Shown here piece after piece: positions 1 to 7,027 of a stretch of DNA of 18,027 bases (the stretch's first letter is position 1; each line of letters opens with the position of its first letter). The DNA is from an uncultured Bacteroidota bacterium (lineage in GTDB: Bacteria; Bacteroidota; Bacteroidia; Chitinophagales; Saprospiraceae), in contig CALEIL010000420.1 of NCBI GenBank assembly GCA_937876435.1, positions 1 to 18,027 of the forward strand. Reading direction: 5' to 3'. Under the pieces are notes generated by a model. It was given only the letters and a program-made list of their open reading frames with translations. It was not told the DNA's origin and searched no databases. Both the position numbers and the translations under genes were made by a program.

Positions 1-685
1 CAGGAAGGGTCAGTTCCCCGTGGAGGAAGTCATCGTTGTAGCCGTACTGGAATCCCCTGGGATAACACAGCACATCGTGCGGATTGACCAGGGAAAGTAT
101 CAGGCAGTATGGTTTTGACTGACCCCGGGCACGAAGGTGTCTGACTCTTTTCAGAAAATCGATTCCCTGCTGTATATAGGACCCATCGTGATTGGCAAAT
201 CCCCCTCCGAAATGTTCAGGAGCCGTATCTTCTCCGGCATCAGGAGCCTGCCACCCCCGGAAGCCGAATAGGGCAATATCCGAAGGGGTGGGACCTCCAC
301 CATCCTCCCCCTTGCTCACGTGCCATTTCCCCCGGTAATGCACTTCGTATCCCTTCTCGATCAGCATCCGGGCCACATTGGGCAGCGTGCTGTCCAGCGT
401 GATTTCCCCGGGAGAATATTTCCCCCCTTCGGTCAGGGTTTGGGTGACGTGATGCTGCGCGGGATAGAGCCCGGTCAGCAAAGTCGACCTGCTGGGAGAA
501 CACATGCACGTATTGCAGAAAGCCCGGTCAAAACTGAAGCCATTTTGCTTGAGAAAAGTCAGGGTTTTGAGGTGATCCTTTTCCCAATTGTCAGGAAAAT
601 GTTGCGTAGCTCTTTCCTGATCGGTGATGATCAGGATAATGTCGGGAGACCCTGGGAATTGGGCGAGGCGTTCGGTAAAACTCAT
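1..685 (-). CDS. Sulfatase (formylglycine-dependent), 3' end outside window
   Basis: Hydrolyses sulfate (or possibly phosphate) esters through a formylglycine made from an active-site cysteine. The reading frame is open from the ATG at 683-685 to the window edge, about 228 codons, so only the N-terminal part is present. Residues 62-66 read CSPSR, the CxPxR sulfatase signature, with Cys62 the residue to be oxidised. PDIILIITDQ at residues 14-23 is the N-terminal metal-binding strand, with one of the usual two adjacent aspartates replaced by Thr. A GKWH motif and an NPHD motif further on supply typical active-site Lys and His residues. No signal peptide is visible, so it may act in the cytoplasm. 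An in-frame TAA lies 11 codons upstream of the ATG, which limits alternative starts. It is divergent from the desaturase gene. The substrate cannot be told. Confidence 0.88.
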   Translation of the reverse strand, partial: MSFTERLAQFPGSPDIILIITDQERATQHFPDNWEKDHLKTLTFLKQNGFSFDRAFCNTCMCSPSRSTLLTGLYPAQHHVTQTLTEGGKYSPGEITLDSTLPNVARMLIEKGYEVHYRGKWHVSKGEDGGGPTPSDIALFGFRGWQAPDAGEDTAPEHFGGGFANHDGSYIQQGIDFLKRVRHLRARGQSKPYCLILSLVNPHDVLCYPRGFQYGYNDDFLHGELTLP

Positions 686-774
686 CGAAGAAGTAGATTT
701 TTTACAAGAAATGGATTAAAACGCCCCAATTTACTAAGGAATATTGAAAAGAGGAATGGCCATTTGTCTATTTA

Positions 775-791
775 TCAAAATAATATTTTGA
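775..791. repeat. Perfect 17-bp palindrome, possible operator
   Basis: TCAAAATA and TATTTTGA form an 8-bp inverted repeat around a single central A. It lies in the divergent intergenic region, 90 bp before the sulfatase start and about 235 bp before the desaturase start. Its position fits a dimeric regulator site, but AT-rich palindromes also arise by chance. Confidence 0.4.
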
Positions 792-944
792 CATTTGGTG
801 GTACGATGGCATTTACAATCGACAATTGATTGAATATCGTTGGAATGGAAAAGAAAATTCTGACTCCGATTCAAGTATCTGAGTTCCAATTCAGGACATT
901 CTGGTATAAAATTTCAGGAATTAGGATATATTTATTAATTTTCA

Positions 945-976
945 TTCTAAATAACGATCCAGTTGTGTTACCTTTG
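945..976 (+). promoter_or_regulatory. Bacteroidota-type promoter for the desaturase
   Basis: TACCTTTG at 969-976 matches the Bacteroidota -7 element TAnnTTTG exactly. A weak TTC at 945-947 stands in for the TTG -33 element with a 21-nt spacer. A start of transcription near 980-985 would leave a 5' leader of roughly 45 nt before the ATG at 1027. Confidence 0.6.
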
Positions 977-1026
977 CACCCGACGTCGCATCCCGGACGA
1001 TCATTTTCAAAAAATCAAACTTTTAC

Positions 1027-2058
1027 ATGGATATCAATCATATCAAAATCAAGACAGATCTCAAAGACTGGAGGAATCTTATTAAACCCTACCAGAGTCA
1101 TGATACCAAATTGGCTACTATACAGATTCTAAATACCTTTTTACCCTTTATCGGATTGTGGACGTTGACTTTCTTTGCGATGAAATATTCGTACTGGCTG
1201 GGAATACCCCTGGCCATCCTATGTGGGTTTTTTATGGCCCGGATATTTATCATCCAACACGATTGCGGACACCAGTCCTTCCTCAAAAACAAAACTCAGA
1301 ATTCCATAGTGGGATGGGTATGCAGCGTGTTTAGTACCATCCCTTACGACTATTGGTACCGCGTACACAATTTCCACCACAGCCACAACGCTATGCTGGA
1401 ATACCGCCACATAGGGGACGTTCCATTGCTGACGGTGAAAGAATACGAAGCTTTATCTTACTGGAAACGACTGGGATACCGGATTTACCGGACACCGATC
1501 GTACTTCACATCCTGGTACCCATCGGTTATTTGGTTTTCGTGGTGAGAGCTCCGATGGTCAAAGAAAAAATGGTTGAAAAAGGGCACAAACCACTGATTA
1601 GCAACAACCTGTTGATCGTTTTGGTCTACGCGTTACTGACCGCACTACTTGGATGGTATTTTCTGATCACCCAATTGACCATCCTGGTTTTCTTCATCAT
1701 CATTGCGTTCTGGTTCTTCTACGTGCAGCACCAACACGAAGAAACCTACAAAGAATGGAAAGATAAGTGGGATTACATCGTAGCTTCAGTTAAAGGCAGT
1801 ACATACTATAAAGTACCACGTCCTATCAACTGGCTGACCGGGAACATTGGTTTACACCATATCCACCACCTCAGCCCCAGGATACCCAATTATTTTCTTC
1901 AAAAATGTGCGAAAGAAAATCCGATTTTCCAAAAGCACGTGACGATCATGGGTTTCCGCGAAAGCCTGTCGTGTATGTTCAATAAACTATGGGACGAGGA
2001 GCAGCAGAAAATGATCAGTTTCTGGCAGTACAACAAAATGAAAAAAGCGGTCGCCTGA
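1027..2058 (+). CDS. Membrane fatty-acid (acyl-lipid) desaturase
   Basis: Introduces a double bond into membrane acyl chains using a di-iron centre in the inner membrane, with electrons from a ferredoxin-like donor. The protein has 343 residues. The three histidine boxes are all present: HDCGH at 78-82, HNFHH at 114-118 and HHIHH at 277-281, the last followed by LSPRIPNY, the form seen in Bacillus Des and plant-type delta-12 acyl-lipid desaturases. An extra HQHEE lies at 235-239. Hydrophobic segments near 34-75, 157-174 and 193-232 fit the usual four-helix topology. The ATG at 1027 follows an A-rich leader and a good promoter. Regiospecificity cannot be read from sequence. Its stop is one base from the stop of the opposing SGNH hydrolase gene. 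Confidence 0.93.
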   Translation: MDINHIKIKTDLKDWRNLIKPYQSHDTKLATIQILNTFLPFIGLWTLTFFAMKYSYWLGIPLAILCGFFMARIFIIQHDCGHQSFLKNKTQNSIVGWVCSVFSTIPYDYWYRVHNFHHSHNAMLEYRHIGDVPLLTVKEYEALSYWKRLGYRIYRTPIVLHILVPIGYLVFVVRAPMVKEKMVEKGHKPLISNNLLIVLVYALLTALLGWYFLITQLTILVFFIIIAFWFFYVQHQHEETYKEWKDKWDYIVASVKGSTYYKVPRPINWLTGNIGLHHIHHLSPRIPNYFLQKCAKENPIFQKHVTIMGFRESLSCMFNKLWDEEQQKMISFWQYNKMKKAVA

Positions 2059-2059
2059 T

Positions 2060-2755
2060 TCACCGGATATAACTCCGAATAATCGGCGCCCAGATTTCGT
2101 ATCCTTTGCGGTTCATATGTAAAGAATCCGATTTCCATATTTCAGTCTTTATCTGCCCGTCCAGTTCAAACATGGGTTGGCTGATGTCGATGAAATCGAA
2201 ATGGGGAGTGACGAGCGAATAATCATAAAGCGCTTTATAGGAGTCCTTCCACAGATCCAGTTTGGCCCGACGCGCCGGGCTGGGTTTCGGAGCCAGAAAT
2301 GAAATGTGCGTTCCGGGTTTGCGGATCTGCACCAACCGCACAAACGCTTTCACATCGCTCATAAACTCATCGACGGTCATGCCTGCAGACAGGTCATTGT
2401 CGCCTTCGTACACTATGATTTGTCTGGGATTGTAGGGTTCGATCAATTCGTCAAAAAAGTAAAGCACATCGGATAATTGGGAACCACCAAACCCCAGATT
2501 GACCGCGTTGAGACCCGCGTAATCTTCCTCAAAACCGATGTATAGACGGAAACTGCTGCTTCCAATAAAGAGGACATCGGGATTACCATGTTCCCCTTTT
2601 TCCCGTTGGGCGGTGTATTCATCGATGATTTTCTGGAAATTGTCCCGGCGAGCCTGATCTTTGGACTGTCCATGCGCAGGGACATTCATTGTCAGTAATA
2701 AACAGGCAAACATACAATTCAGGAGGATTTTGGGCAAGTGGTTTTTGACGTTCAT
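2060..2755 (-). CDS. Secreted SGNH/GDSL-family hydrolase
   Basis: Predicted esterase or lipase/acetylesterase-like hydrolase of the SGNH fold, 231 residues. A signal peptide covers about residues 1-29 (basic start, hydrophobic LLNCMFACLLLT core, AHGQ end), so it acts in the periplasm or outside the cell. Block I is FIGSSS at 63-68, where Ser67 is the expected nucleophile in place of the GDS form. Block II is NLGFGGS at 86-92, block III GDND at 118-121 (the G-x-N-D oxyanion element), and block V DSLH at 210-213 supplies the Asp and His. The APKPSPAR stretch near 155-162 is usual in Bacteroidota members of this group. Substrates of this subgroup are commonly acylated sugars, but none can be assigned here. 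It is a single gene facing the desaturase. Confidence 0.9.
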   Translation of the reverse strand: MNVKNHLPKILLNCMFACLLLTMNVPAHGQSKDQARRDNFQKIIDEYTAQREKGEHGNPDVLFIGSSSFRLYIGFEEDYAGLNAVNLGFGGSQLSDVLYFFDELIEPYNPRQIIVYEGDNDLSAGMTVDEFMSDVKAFVRLVQIRKPGTHISFLAPKPSPARRAKLDLWKDSYKALYDYSLVTPHFDFIDISQPMFELDGQIKTEIWKSDSLHMNRKGYEIWAPIIRSYIR

Positions 2756-2889
2756 TTTATTGCGATTGTTATTTTAGGAAACAGGGATATTCTGCCATTT
2801 GATTTCAAAGGTTCGATCTCCATACACCTGAAAAACCTTCGTCATCCGGACTAAGCAGGATTTTTCTGTACGATAGGAACCTTGATTTC

Positions 2890-2923
2890 CCGGACATTTT
2901 ATCGGGTAAACCCAAACGTCCGG
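2890..2923. repeat. Nested inverted repeat upstream of the prenyl synthase promoter
   Basis: CCGGAC at 2890-2895 pairs with GTCCGG at 2918-2923, and inside it GGGT at 2904-2907 pairs with ACCC at 2910-2913. There is no T-run after it on either strand, so it is not a standard terminator. It lies about 60 bp before the -7 element at 2985. Confidence 0.35.
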
Positions 2924-2984
2924 CATATAAATATAATTAATTCCGATTTATGTGGTTCAATGTAGGGAAGTTTTTCCAATTTGA

Positions 2985-2992
2985 TATATTTG
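2985..2992 (+). promoter_or_regulatory. -7 promoter element for the polyprenyl synthase gene
   Basis: TATATTTG matches TAnnTTTG exactly. No TTG at the right distance upstream was found, so the -33 element is poor. Transcription would start near 2998-3002, shortly before the ATG at 3018, which argues against translation starting at the GTG at 3006. Confidence 0.5.
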
Positions 2993-3017
2993 AAACCAGG
3001 TATTCGTGTCAGTTATA

Positions 3018-3974
3018 ATGGAAATCAAAAATCAATTTGATATAGAATTTTATCTTCGGGAATTGATGCCCGAACAACCCCGTGGGTTATACGACCCGGT
3101 CAGATATATAATGGCCCAAAAGGGAAAGAAAATCCGATTTCACCTGACGCTAAAAGCGTGTGAATTATTTACCAACGACACCCTCCCCGCGATCCATGCT
3201 GCGCTCGCGGTGGAAATCTTTCACAACTTCACACTCATCCATGACGACATAATGGATGAGGCCCTCACCCGCCGGAACCAACCTACCGTTCATCAAAAGT
3301 GGAACCTAAATACGGGAATACTGAGCGGAGATGTGATGATGATCCTCGCATACCAATCGCTGTTGAAAAGCCCACTCGAACTGCATCCTTACATCCTGCC
3401 TTTATTTACCGAAAGTGCGCAAGAAGTCTGCGAAGGACAACAAATGGACATGGAGTTTGAATCTTTGCCCGTCGTTCGCATGGACGTGTACATGGAAATG
3501 ATCCGTAAGAAAACCGCGGTCCTGCTCGGTGCCGCCCTCGGAATCGGGGCGTATTGTGGCCAGGCGGACGGGGAAGAAGCCAGGTTGCTGTACGAATACG
3601 GGAAAAACCTCGGGATGGCTTTTCAGATCCGCGATGATTTGCTCGATTGTTACGGGGACGTGCAAAAGGTAGGAAAAGTGAAAGCAGGCGATATCCTGCA
3701 GGGCAAAAAAACGATCCTGTATATTCGCACCTGGTATTCTCTGAACGAAGCAGAGCAGGACAGATTCACTGAACTTTATCACAACGATGACCCCGATAAA
3801 ATCCAAAAAGTACTCCGGTATTTTTCACAGGCCGAAGCGCGGGAATACGCCCACCACAAAGAACAGGAATATTTTGACAAGGCATCCGTAGCGCTGGATC
3901 AAATCTCACTGCCCGCGGATCAAAAGAAAATTCTGACGCAATATACCCACGCTATATTGGGGCGGGACCGCTGA
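3018..3974 (+). CDS. Trans-polyprenyl diphosphate synthase (FPP/GGPP synthase type)
   Basis: Condenses isopentenyl diphosphate with an allylic diphosphate in the cytoplasm to give a C15-C20 or longer precursor for quinones, carotenoids or undecaprenyl carrier. The protein is 318 residues from the ATG at 3018; a GTG four codons earlier is possible but lies almost on the predicted transcription start. The first Asp-rich motif is DDIMD at 76-80 and the second DDLLD at 206-210, both intact. The N-terminal GKKIR at 36-40 corresponds to the conserved GGKRxRP, with Phe where Pro is usual. A Phe sits five residues before the first motif, which generally favours short products. The first motif lacks the two-residue insertion of E. 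coli-type IspA. The gene stands alone and faces the acetyltransferase gene. Confidence 0.92.
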   Translation: MEIKNQFDIEFYLRELMPEQPRGLYDPVRYIMAQKGKKIRFHLTLKACELFTNDTLPAIHAALAVEIFHNFTLIHDDIMDEALTRRNQPTVHQKWNLNTGILSGDVMMILAYQSLLKSPLELHPYILPLFTESAQEVCEGQQMDMEFESLPVVRMDVYMEMIRKKTAVLLGAALGIGAYCGQADGEEARLLYEYGKNLGMAFQIRDDLLDCYGDVQKVGKVKAGDILQGKKTILYIRTWYSLNEAEQDRFTELYHNDDPDKIQKVLRYFSQAEAREYAHHKEQEYFDKASVALDQISLPADQKKILTQYTHAILGRDR

Positions 3975-4055
3975 CCAAAAACGATGTCGCTATTGATCAA
4001 CATCGGGAAGATCCCATTAAGTCACACGCCATAGGTCAGCCGCTACCAGCCCCTC

Positions 4056-4502
4056 CTACCGGAAAAACAATTTCCCATTCCACCAACCTTTATCGTAGAC
4101 GGTGTCGTACTGGTCATAAAACCGGATTGCCGATTCGTTCCAATCCAGAACCTGCCATTTCATCATGGCACAATCCGTTTTTTTAGCTTCCTCAATGACG
4201 GCTTCGAACAGGGATTTTCCGATCCCGGATCTGCGTCTTGACTGTCGGACCACAAAGTCCTCGAGGTACAACATCTTTCCTTTCCAGGTAGAGAAAGTGT
4301 AATAATACAGAGCGATCCCCACAATCTCACCGGCGGATTCAGCTATATAGAATTCAAACAATCCTTCGTTGAACAACCGGACATACTCTTCTGGGGTAGT
4401 CACTACCTCATCCGGTGCTTTTTCAAAAACCGCCAATTCCTCTACCAGGCTATAGGCTCCCGGTATATCTTCTACTTTTCCTTTTTTGATTTCAAATTCC
4501 AT
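4056..4502 (-). CDS. GNAT acetyltransferase, SSAT/thialysine-like
   Basis: Transfers an acetyl group from acetyl-CoA to an amine. The 148 residues span the whole GNAT fold. LYLEDFVV at 78-85 and WNESAIRFY at 121-129 are the forms seen in spermidine/spermine and thialysine acetyltransferases (SSAT family). The acetyl-CoA pyrophosphate loop is RRRSGIGKS at 89-97, a variant of Q/RxxGxG/A. SSAT-family relatives acetylate polyamines or lysine analogues; the substrate here is not known. It is the last gene of a four-gene operon: its ATG lies six bases after the stop of the cytochrome gene. A link between amine acetylation and the redox proteins upstream is not obvious and may be only co-transcription. 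Confidence 0.85.
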   Translation of the reverse strand: MEFEIKKGKVEDIPGAYSLVEELAVFEKAPDEVVTTPEEYVRLFNEGLFEFYIAESAGEIVGIALYYYTFSTWKGKMLYLEDFVVRQSRRRSGIGKSLFEAVIEEAKKTDCAMMKWQVLDWNESAIRFYDQYDTVYDKGWWNGKLFFR

Positions 4503-4508
4503 TTTTTA

Positions 4509-5552
4509 TTACAATTTTCCGGCTTTCAATGCGATGTAGGTGACCAGATCAGTGACTTGATCCGGACTCAATTTTTGAAGCGTATATTGAGGCATATAGG
4601 CGTGTTTTCCACTCAATGGAGGTGTTCCATAGCGGATGACCTGATAGATCGATTTCTTATCATAATCCGGGATATGCTTGTACAGATATCTAAAGGTCAT
4701 TTCAGAATCATCGAGCAAAAGGTAGCTAAAGTTTTGTCTGTAATGGCAGTGTTGACAGGATAATTTGTAGATCTGCTCTCCTCTGTGGGGATCCCCGCTC
4801 ACGTGAAGACGCTCTTCCCGGGTTCCAGGTGGTGGAGAAAAAGTCGCGGGATAGCGCTGCGGATATTTCGATTGCAACATATCCAGTGCTTCTTCCCGAT
4901 TCCCCCGGTCTGTGGGCGAATTCAGGGCCGTATTGAGCTGATGCATCTCTGCAGAATCCAGATTCAGATCATCCACCTGCAATCCCAATTCCCAAAAATA
5001 TGCCATGATCGATTCCAATTCCCAATCTTCCAGCAATCTACCCTGGGAGCATTCGGTAGCACACAATTGGACCGCTTCCCTCAGGTTTTCGCGGGTAGGC
5101 ACCACCAATTGGCCATATTTTTTGTAATAATCCCCATTGTAAAAGGTCTTCCGGTTGACGATGCCCCAAAACGTACTGCCCGGCAAATAAGGTATATCAT
5201 TGTCGATGGCGTATTGCAAACGGTCCGCTGGATCAATATCGGCCAGGTCGGGATCCTCCCGGCGCGAATTGTGACAGGCATTGCACGTAAAATATTTACT
5301 GATCCTTCTGGACGATTGGAGAATCGAACCCGGTGGATCCGCTTTGCCTTCAAAAATCAGTTTCCGGCCAGTTTCGGGAGATACCCCTTCCAGATCAGTA
5401 TTGGGTCTGTTGGGATTGATTTCACCTCCCAGTTTTTCTTCCAATTCAGCTACCGACATGTCAGGCACAGGCAAAACGCTGGTACGTCTTCCATAAAACG
5501 AAGACAATCCGAGGACCAGAAGTACCAGTATGACCAGACTCTCCTTTTTCAT
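4509..5552 (-). CDS. Dihaem c-type cytochrome, membrane-anchored or exported
   Basis: Predicted electron carrier of the periplasm, 347 residues. A hydrophobic N-terminal segment (about residues 5-19) is a signal peptide or anchor. Two haem c attachment sites are visible: CNACH at 90-94 and CQHCH at 266-270. Met320 in a YMPQ context is a good distal ligand for the second haem. A further Cys pair, Cys164 and Cys168, lies in a CATECSQGR stretch before a helix, and looks like a modified third site without the His. The frame is open 50 codons further upstream, but that part lies inside the DUF5777 gene; the chosen ATG at 5550-5552 overlaps the upstream stop by one base (TAATG), a sign of translational coupling. 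No enzymatic domain was seen, so its redox partners are unknown. Confidence 0.87.
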   Translation of the reverse strand: MKKESLVILVLLVLGLSSFYGRRTSVLPVPDMSVAELEEKLGGEINPNRPNTDLEGVSPETGRKLIFEGKADPPGSILQSSRRISKYFTCNACHNSRREDPDLADIDPADRLQYAIDNDIPYLPGSTFWGIVNRKTFYNGDYYKKYGQLVVPTRENLREAVQLCATECSQGRLLEDWELESIMAYFWELGLQVDDLNLDSAEMHQLNTALNSPTDRGNREEALDMLQSKYPQRYPATFSPPPGTREERLHVSGDPHRGEQIYKLSCQHCHYRQNFSYLLLDDSEMTFRYLYKHIPDYDKKSIYQVIRYGTPPLSGKHAYMPQYTLQKLSPDQVTDLVTYIALKAGKL

Positions 5553-6412
5553 TACAATCGAAATTTTCGGGCGATAGTAAAACCCAGTCTGAATCCCCCC
5601 AATGTCCAATCCGATCGGGAATAAGGTATATAGTCGGTCTCGTTCAAACCCCTGGAGTTGATCAAATTTACCTGAAAAAGGTGTCCCCCTCCGGTTTCCC
5701 ATTCGAATCCTATTCCCAGCGGAAAATGGTAACTCTCTTCATTCTCTGCCCTGGAGATGGGATAAGTAGCTTCCCCCAGCAGGGCAAAAGAACGGCTCAA
5801 CTGCAGTCGCAGTCCGGCGGTCAGGGCAAAAAGATTGCTTTGATTGATTTCCTGGACGTAATTGTGGTGGATAAAATTGAGACCAATCGACCCCGAAAAA
5901 ATATCGTTGAATTTTTTGGCTCCTACCAGTTCTGCGTAATACAGCAGGCGGTGTGCAAATTTGGGGAAAAAGCTCAGTGCGGTAGGATTATCGCTTTTGG
6001 GCATGGTAGAAATGGTGGACATGGCCATGAAACCCAACGAAGCCGGATTCTCAATGCCCCGGGTGGTTATCCGCCACATTACGTGTGCATTCACCAATTG
6101 GGTCAGGGGGCCGGATCCCTTGGCACGATGAACTCCCACGGTGACCTGATCGAGAAGGCCGTAGTCCACCCCGATCGAAATATCCGCAGCATTCTCCAGA
6201 CCAAAGAACGTTTTCCAGCCTCCTGCGACTCCAGCAAAATCGCCAAAACGGTGGCTGACGCGAAAGTCGAGGACCCTTTTGGGCAGGACCTCCGTGGACC
6301 AACTGTTGATTATCCGTCTGTCTTTGAATATATACGACTGCACGGATTGTGCGCTCACCGGTGAAAATGCTCCCAGAAATATTCCTAATCCAAAAAGTAT
6401 AAATTTTTTCAT
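5552..6412 (-). CDS. DUF5777-family beta-barrel protein
   Basis: Probable outer-membrane beta-barrel protein of unknown function, 286 residues. A signal peptide ends near VSAQ (residues 19-22). The N-terminal pattern of a KD-x-R-x-INSWSTE stretch, then LPKRVLDFRVSHRFGD at 43-58, then FFGLENAADISIGVDYG at 69-85 and AKGSGPLTQLV at 97-107 matches what I know of the Bacteroidota DUF5777 membrane-barrel family. The rest alternates polar and hydrophobic residues and the protein ends in RKFRL, consistent with a barrel. Families of this kind are often found next to cytochrome c or YceI-type genes, and here it sits between two haem proteins, seven bases after the first and overlapping the second by one base. 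No function has been assigned from sequence. Confidence 0.85.
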   Translation of the reverse strand: MKKFILFGLGIFLGAFSPVSAQSVQSYIFKDRRIINSWSTEVLPKRVLDFRVSHRFGDFAGVAGGWKTFFGLENAADISIGVDYGLLDQVTVGVHRAKGSGPLTQLVNAHVMWRITTRGIENPASLGFMAMSTISTMPKSDNPTALSFFPKFAHRLLYYAELVGAKKFNDIFSGSIGLNFIHHNYVQEINQSNLFALTAGLRLQLSRSFALLGEATYPISRAENEESYHFPLGIGFEWETGGGHLFQVNLINSRGLNETDYIPYSRSDWTLGGFRLGFTIARKFRL

Positions 6413-6419
6413 GGCCTTA

Positions 6420-6752
6420 TTATTCAGCTAAATAACCGTTGTCTATCCAACACTGGATCATATGAAATTCAGCATCCGAAAGCGTATCGTTTTGGGGCAT
6501 GGAACCTTTCTGTATCACTTCGGCCTCTACGCTGCCATTTCTGATATCGGTCAGCAAACCATTGTAGCTTCGGTAATCACCATACCCGCTGGAACCATCG
6601 TGGCATCCACTGGTAGTACATTTTCTCTGAAGTAAAAACTGTAAATCGTCGTACGTCACCTGGTCGGTGCATTTTTCACGGGGCAGGACTTTATCCTGGG
6701 TACAGGAAACGATGCCCAGGCATAGAAACAGCAGGAGGGATGGGATTCTCAT
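6420..6752 (-). CDS. Lipoprotein with CX4CH cytochrome-like domain
   Basis: Small predicted membrane-anchored haem protein, 110 residues. The start at 6750-6752 is preferred over an ATG 15 codons upstream because it gives a clean lipoprotein signal: MRIPSLLLFLCLGIVSC, with Cys17 the lipidated residue. CTTSGCH at 45-51 is a CX4CH spacing instead of CX2CH. It is followed by a GSMPQ stretch with Met85 as possible distal ligand and then an LSDAEFHMIQCWIDNGY helix, which is the usual end of planctomycete- and Bacteroidota-type cytochrome-like domains (MPP...LS...I..WI..GA). Cys28 and Cys101 are additional and could form a disulfide. It heads the operon. Whether it carries covalent haem with this spacing cannot be told from sequence. 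Confidence 0.8.
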   Translation of the reverse strand: MRIPSLLLFLCLGIVSCTQDKVLPREKCTDQVTYDDLQFLLQRKCTTSGCHDGSSGYGDYRSYNGLLTDIRNGSVEAEVIQKGSMPQNDTLSDAEFHMIQCWIDNGYLAE

Positions 6753-7027
6753 CAAAACATGTTTGAACTTTACAATCCGATATAATTTGCGGGACAATAT
6801 TAATAAATAATCGACCCATATGGGAAAAAACCAGAAAAATTATGATTATTCACTACACGGTACATATAAACTCCCGCGTAATATCAATGAAGAGAACCGG
6901 CGGTTTTTGAAATCCATAGATTTTCGTGCACTAAACGTACTGCGGCCTGGTTCAAACATTTCGGATATAATATTTGTCTTAATAAATAATATGCCTATAT
7001 TTGCGCTCCATTAAAATGATCTATGCC
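6753..7027. other. Divergent intergenic region, cytochrome operon / rplY
   Basis: About 275 bases, AT-rich. It contains the rplY promoter at 6974-7003. For the minus-strand operon only a poor promoter candidate was seen, a TAAAGTTC box about 15 bp before the lipoprotein ATG with a TTG 22 nt further upstream. A 64-codon open frame on the plus strand has no recognisable features and ends on top of the rplY promoter. Confidence 0.5.
6974..7003 (+). promoter_or_regulatory. Consensus Bacteroidota promoter for rplY
   Basis: TTG at 6974-6976, then exactly 19 nt, then TATATTTG at 6996-7003: a full match to the Bacteroidota housekeeping promoter. Transcription would start near 7008-7011. This rules out the open frame's TTG at 7001 as start and favours the ATG at 7028. 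Confidence 0.8.

Larger units (their letters stand above)
686..1026. other. Intergenic region between divergent sulfatase and desaturase genes
   Basis: These 341 bases contain no convincing gene; short open frames here have no protein-like character and one runs into the desaturase gene. The stretch is AT-rich. It holds a perfect 17-bp palindrome at 775-791 and the desaturase promoter near 945-976. No good promoter for the sulfatase was found on the minus strand. Confidence 0.6.

Noticed and set aside
240..829. Open frames on both strands over the sulfatase region (240-509 minus and 320-829 plus).
   Set aside because: They are out of frame with the sulfatase, which has the CSPSR signature and an unbroken frame to the window edge; the plus-strand product has no protein-like features.
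830..1132. A 100-codon plus-strand frame ahead of the desaturase.
   Set aside because: It covers the desaturase promoter, overlaps the desaturase by about 100 bases in another frame and shows no family features.
2806..2830. A GGTTCGATC stretch that resembles a tRNA T-loop.
   Set aside because: The flanking bases do not pair into a T-stem and no acceptor or anticodon arm can be drawn.
3970..4040. GCTGACC (3970-3976) and GGTCAGC (4034-4040), and CGATGT/ACATCG (3982-3987 with 4000-4005), as a terminator between the prenyl synthase and acetyltransferase genes.
   Set aside because: The stems are short, the first has a 57-nt loop and overlaps the end of the coding region, and there is no T-run on either strand.
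5553..5702. A 50-codon N-terminal extension of the dihaem cytochrome.
   Set aside because: It lies inside the DUF5777 gene and would bury the hydrophobic signal segment; the internal ATG overlapping the upstream stop is a better start.
6820..7014. A 64-codon plus-strand frame between the cytochrome operon and rplY.
   Set aside because: No recognisable domain or promoter, and its end lies on the consensus rplY promoter.
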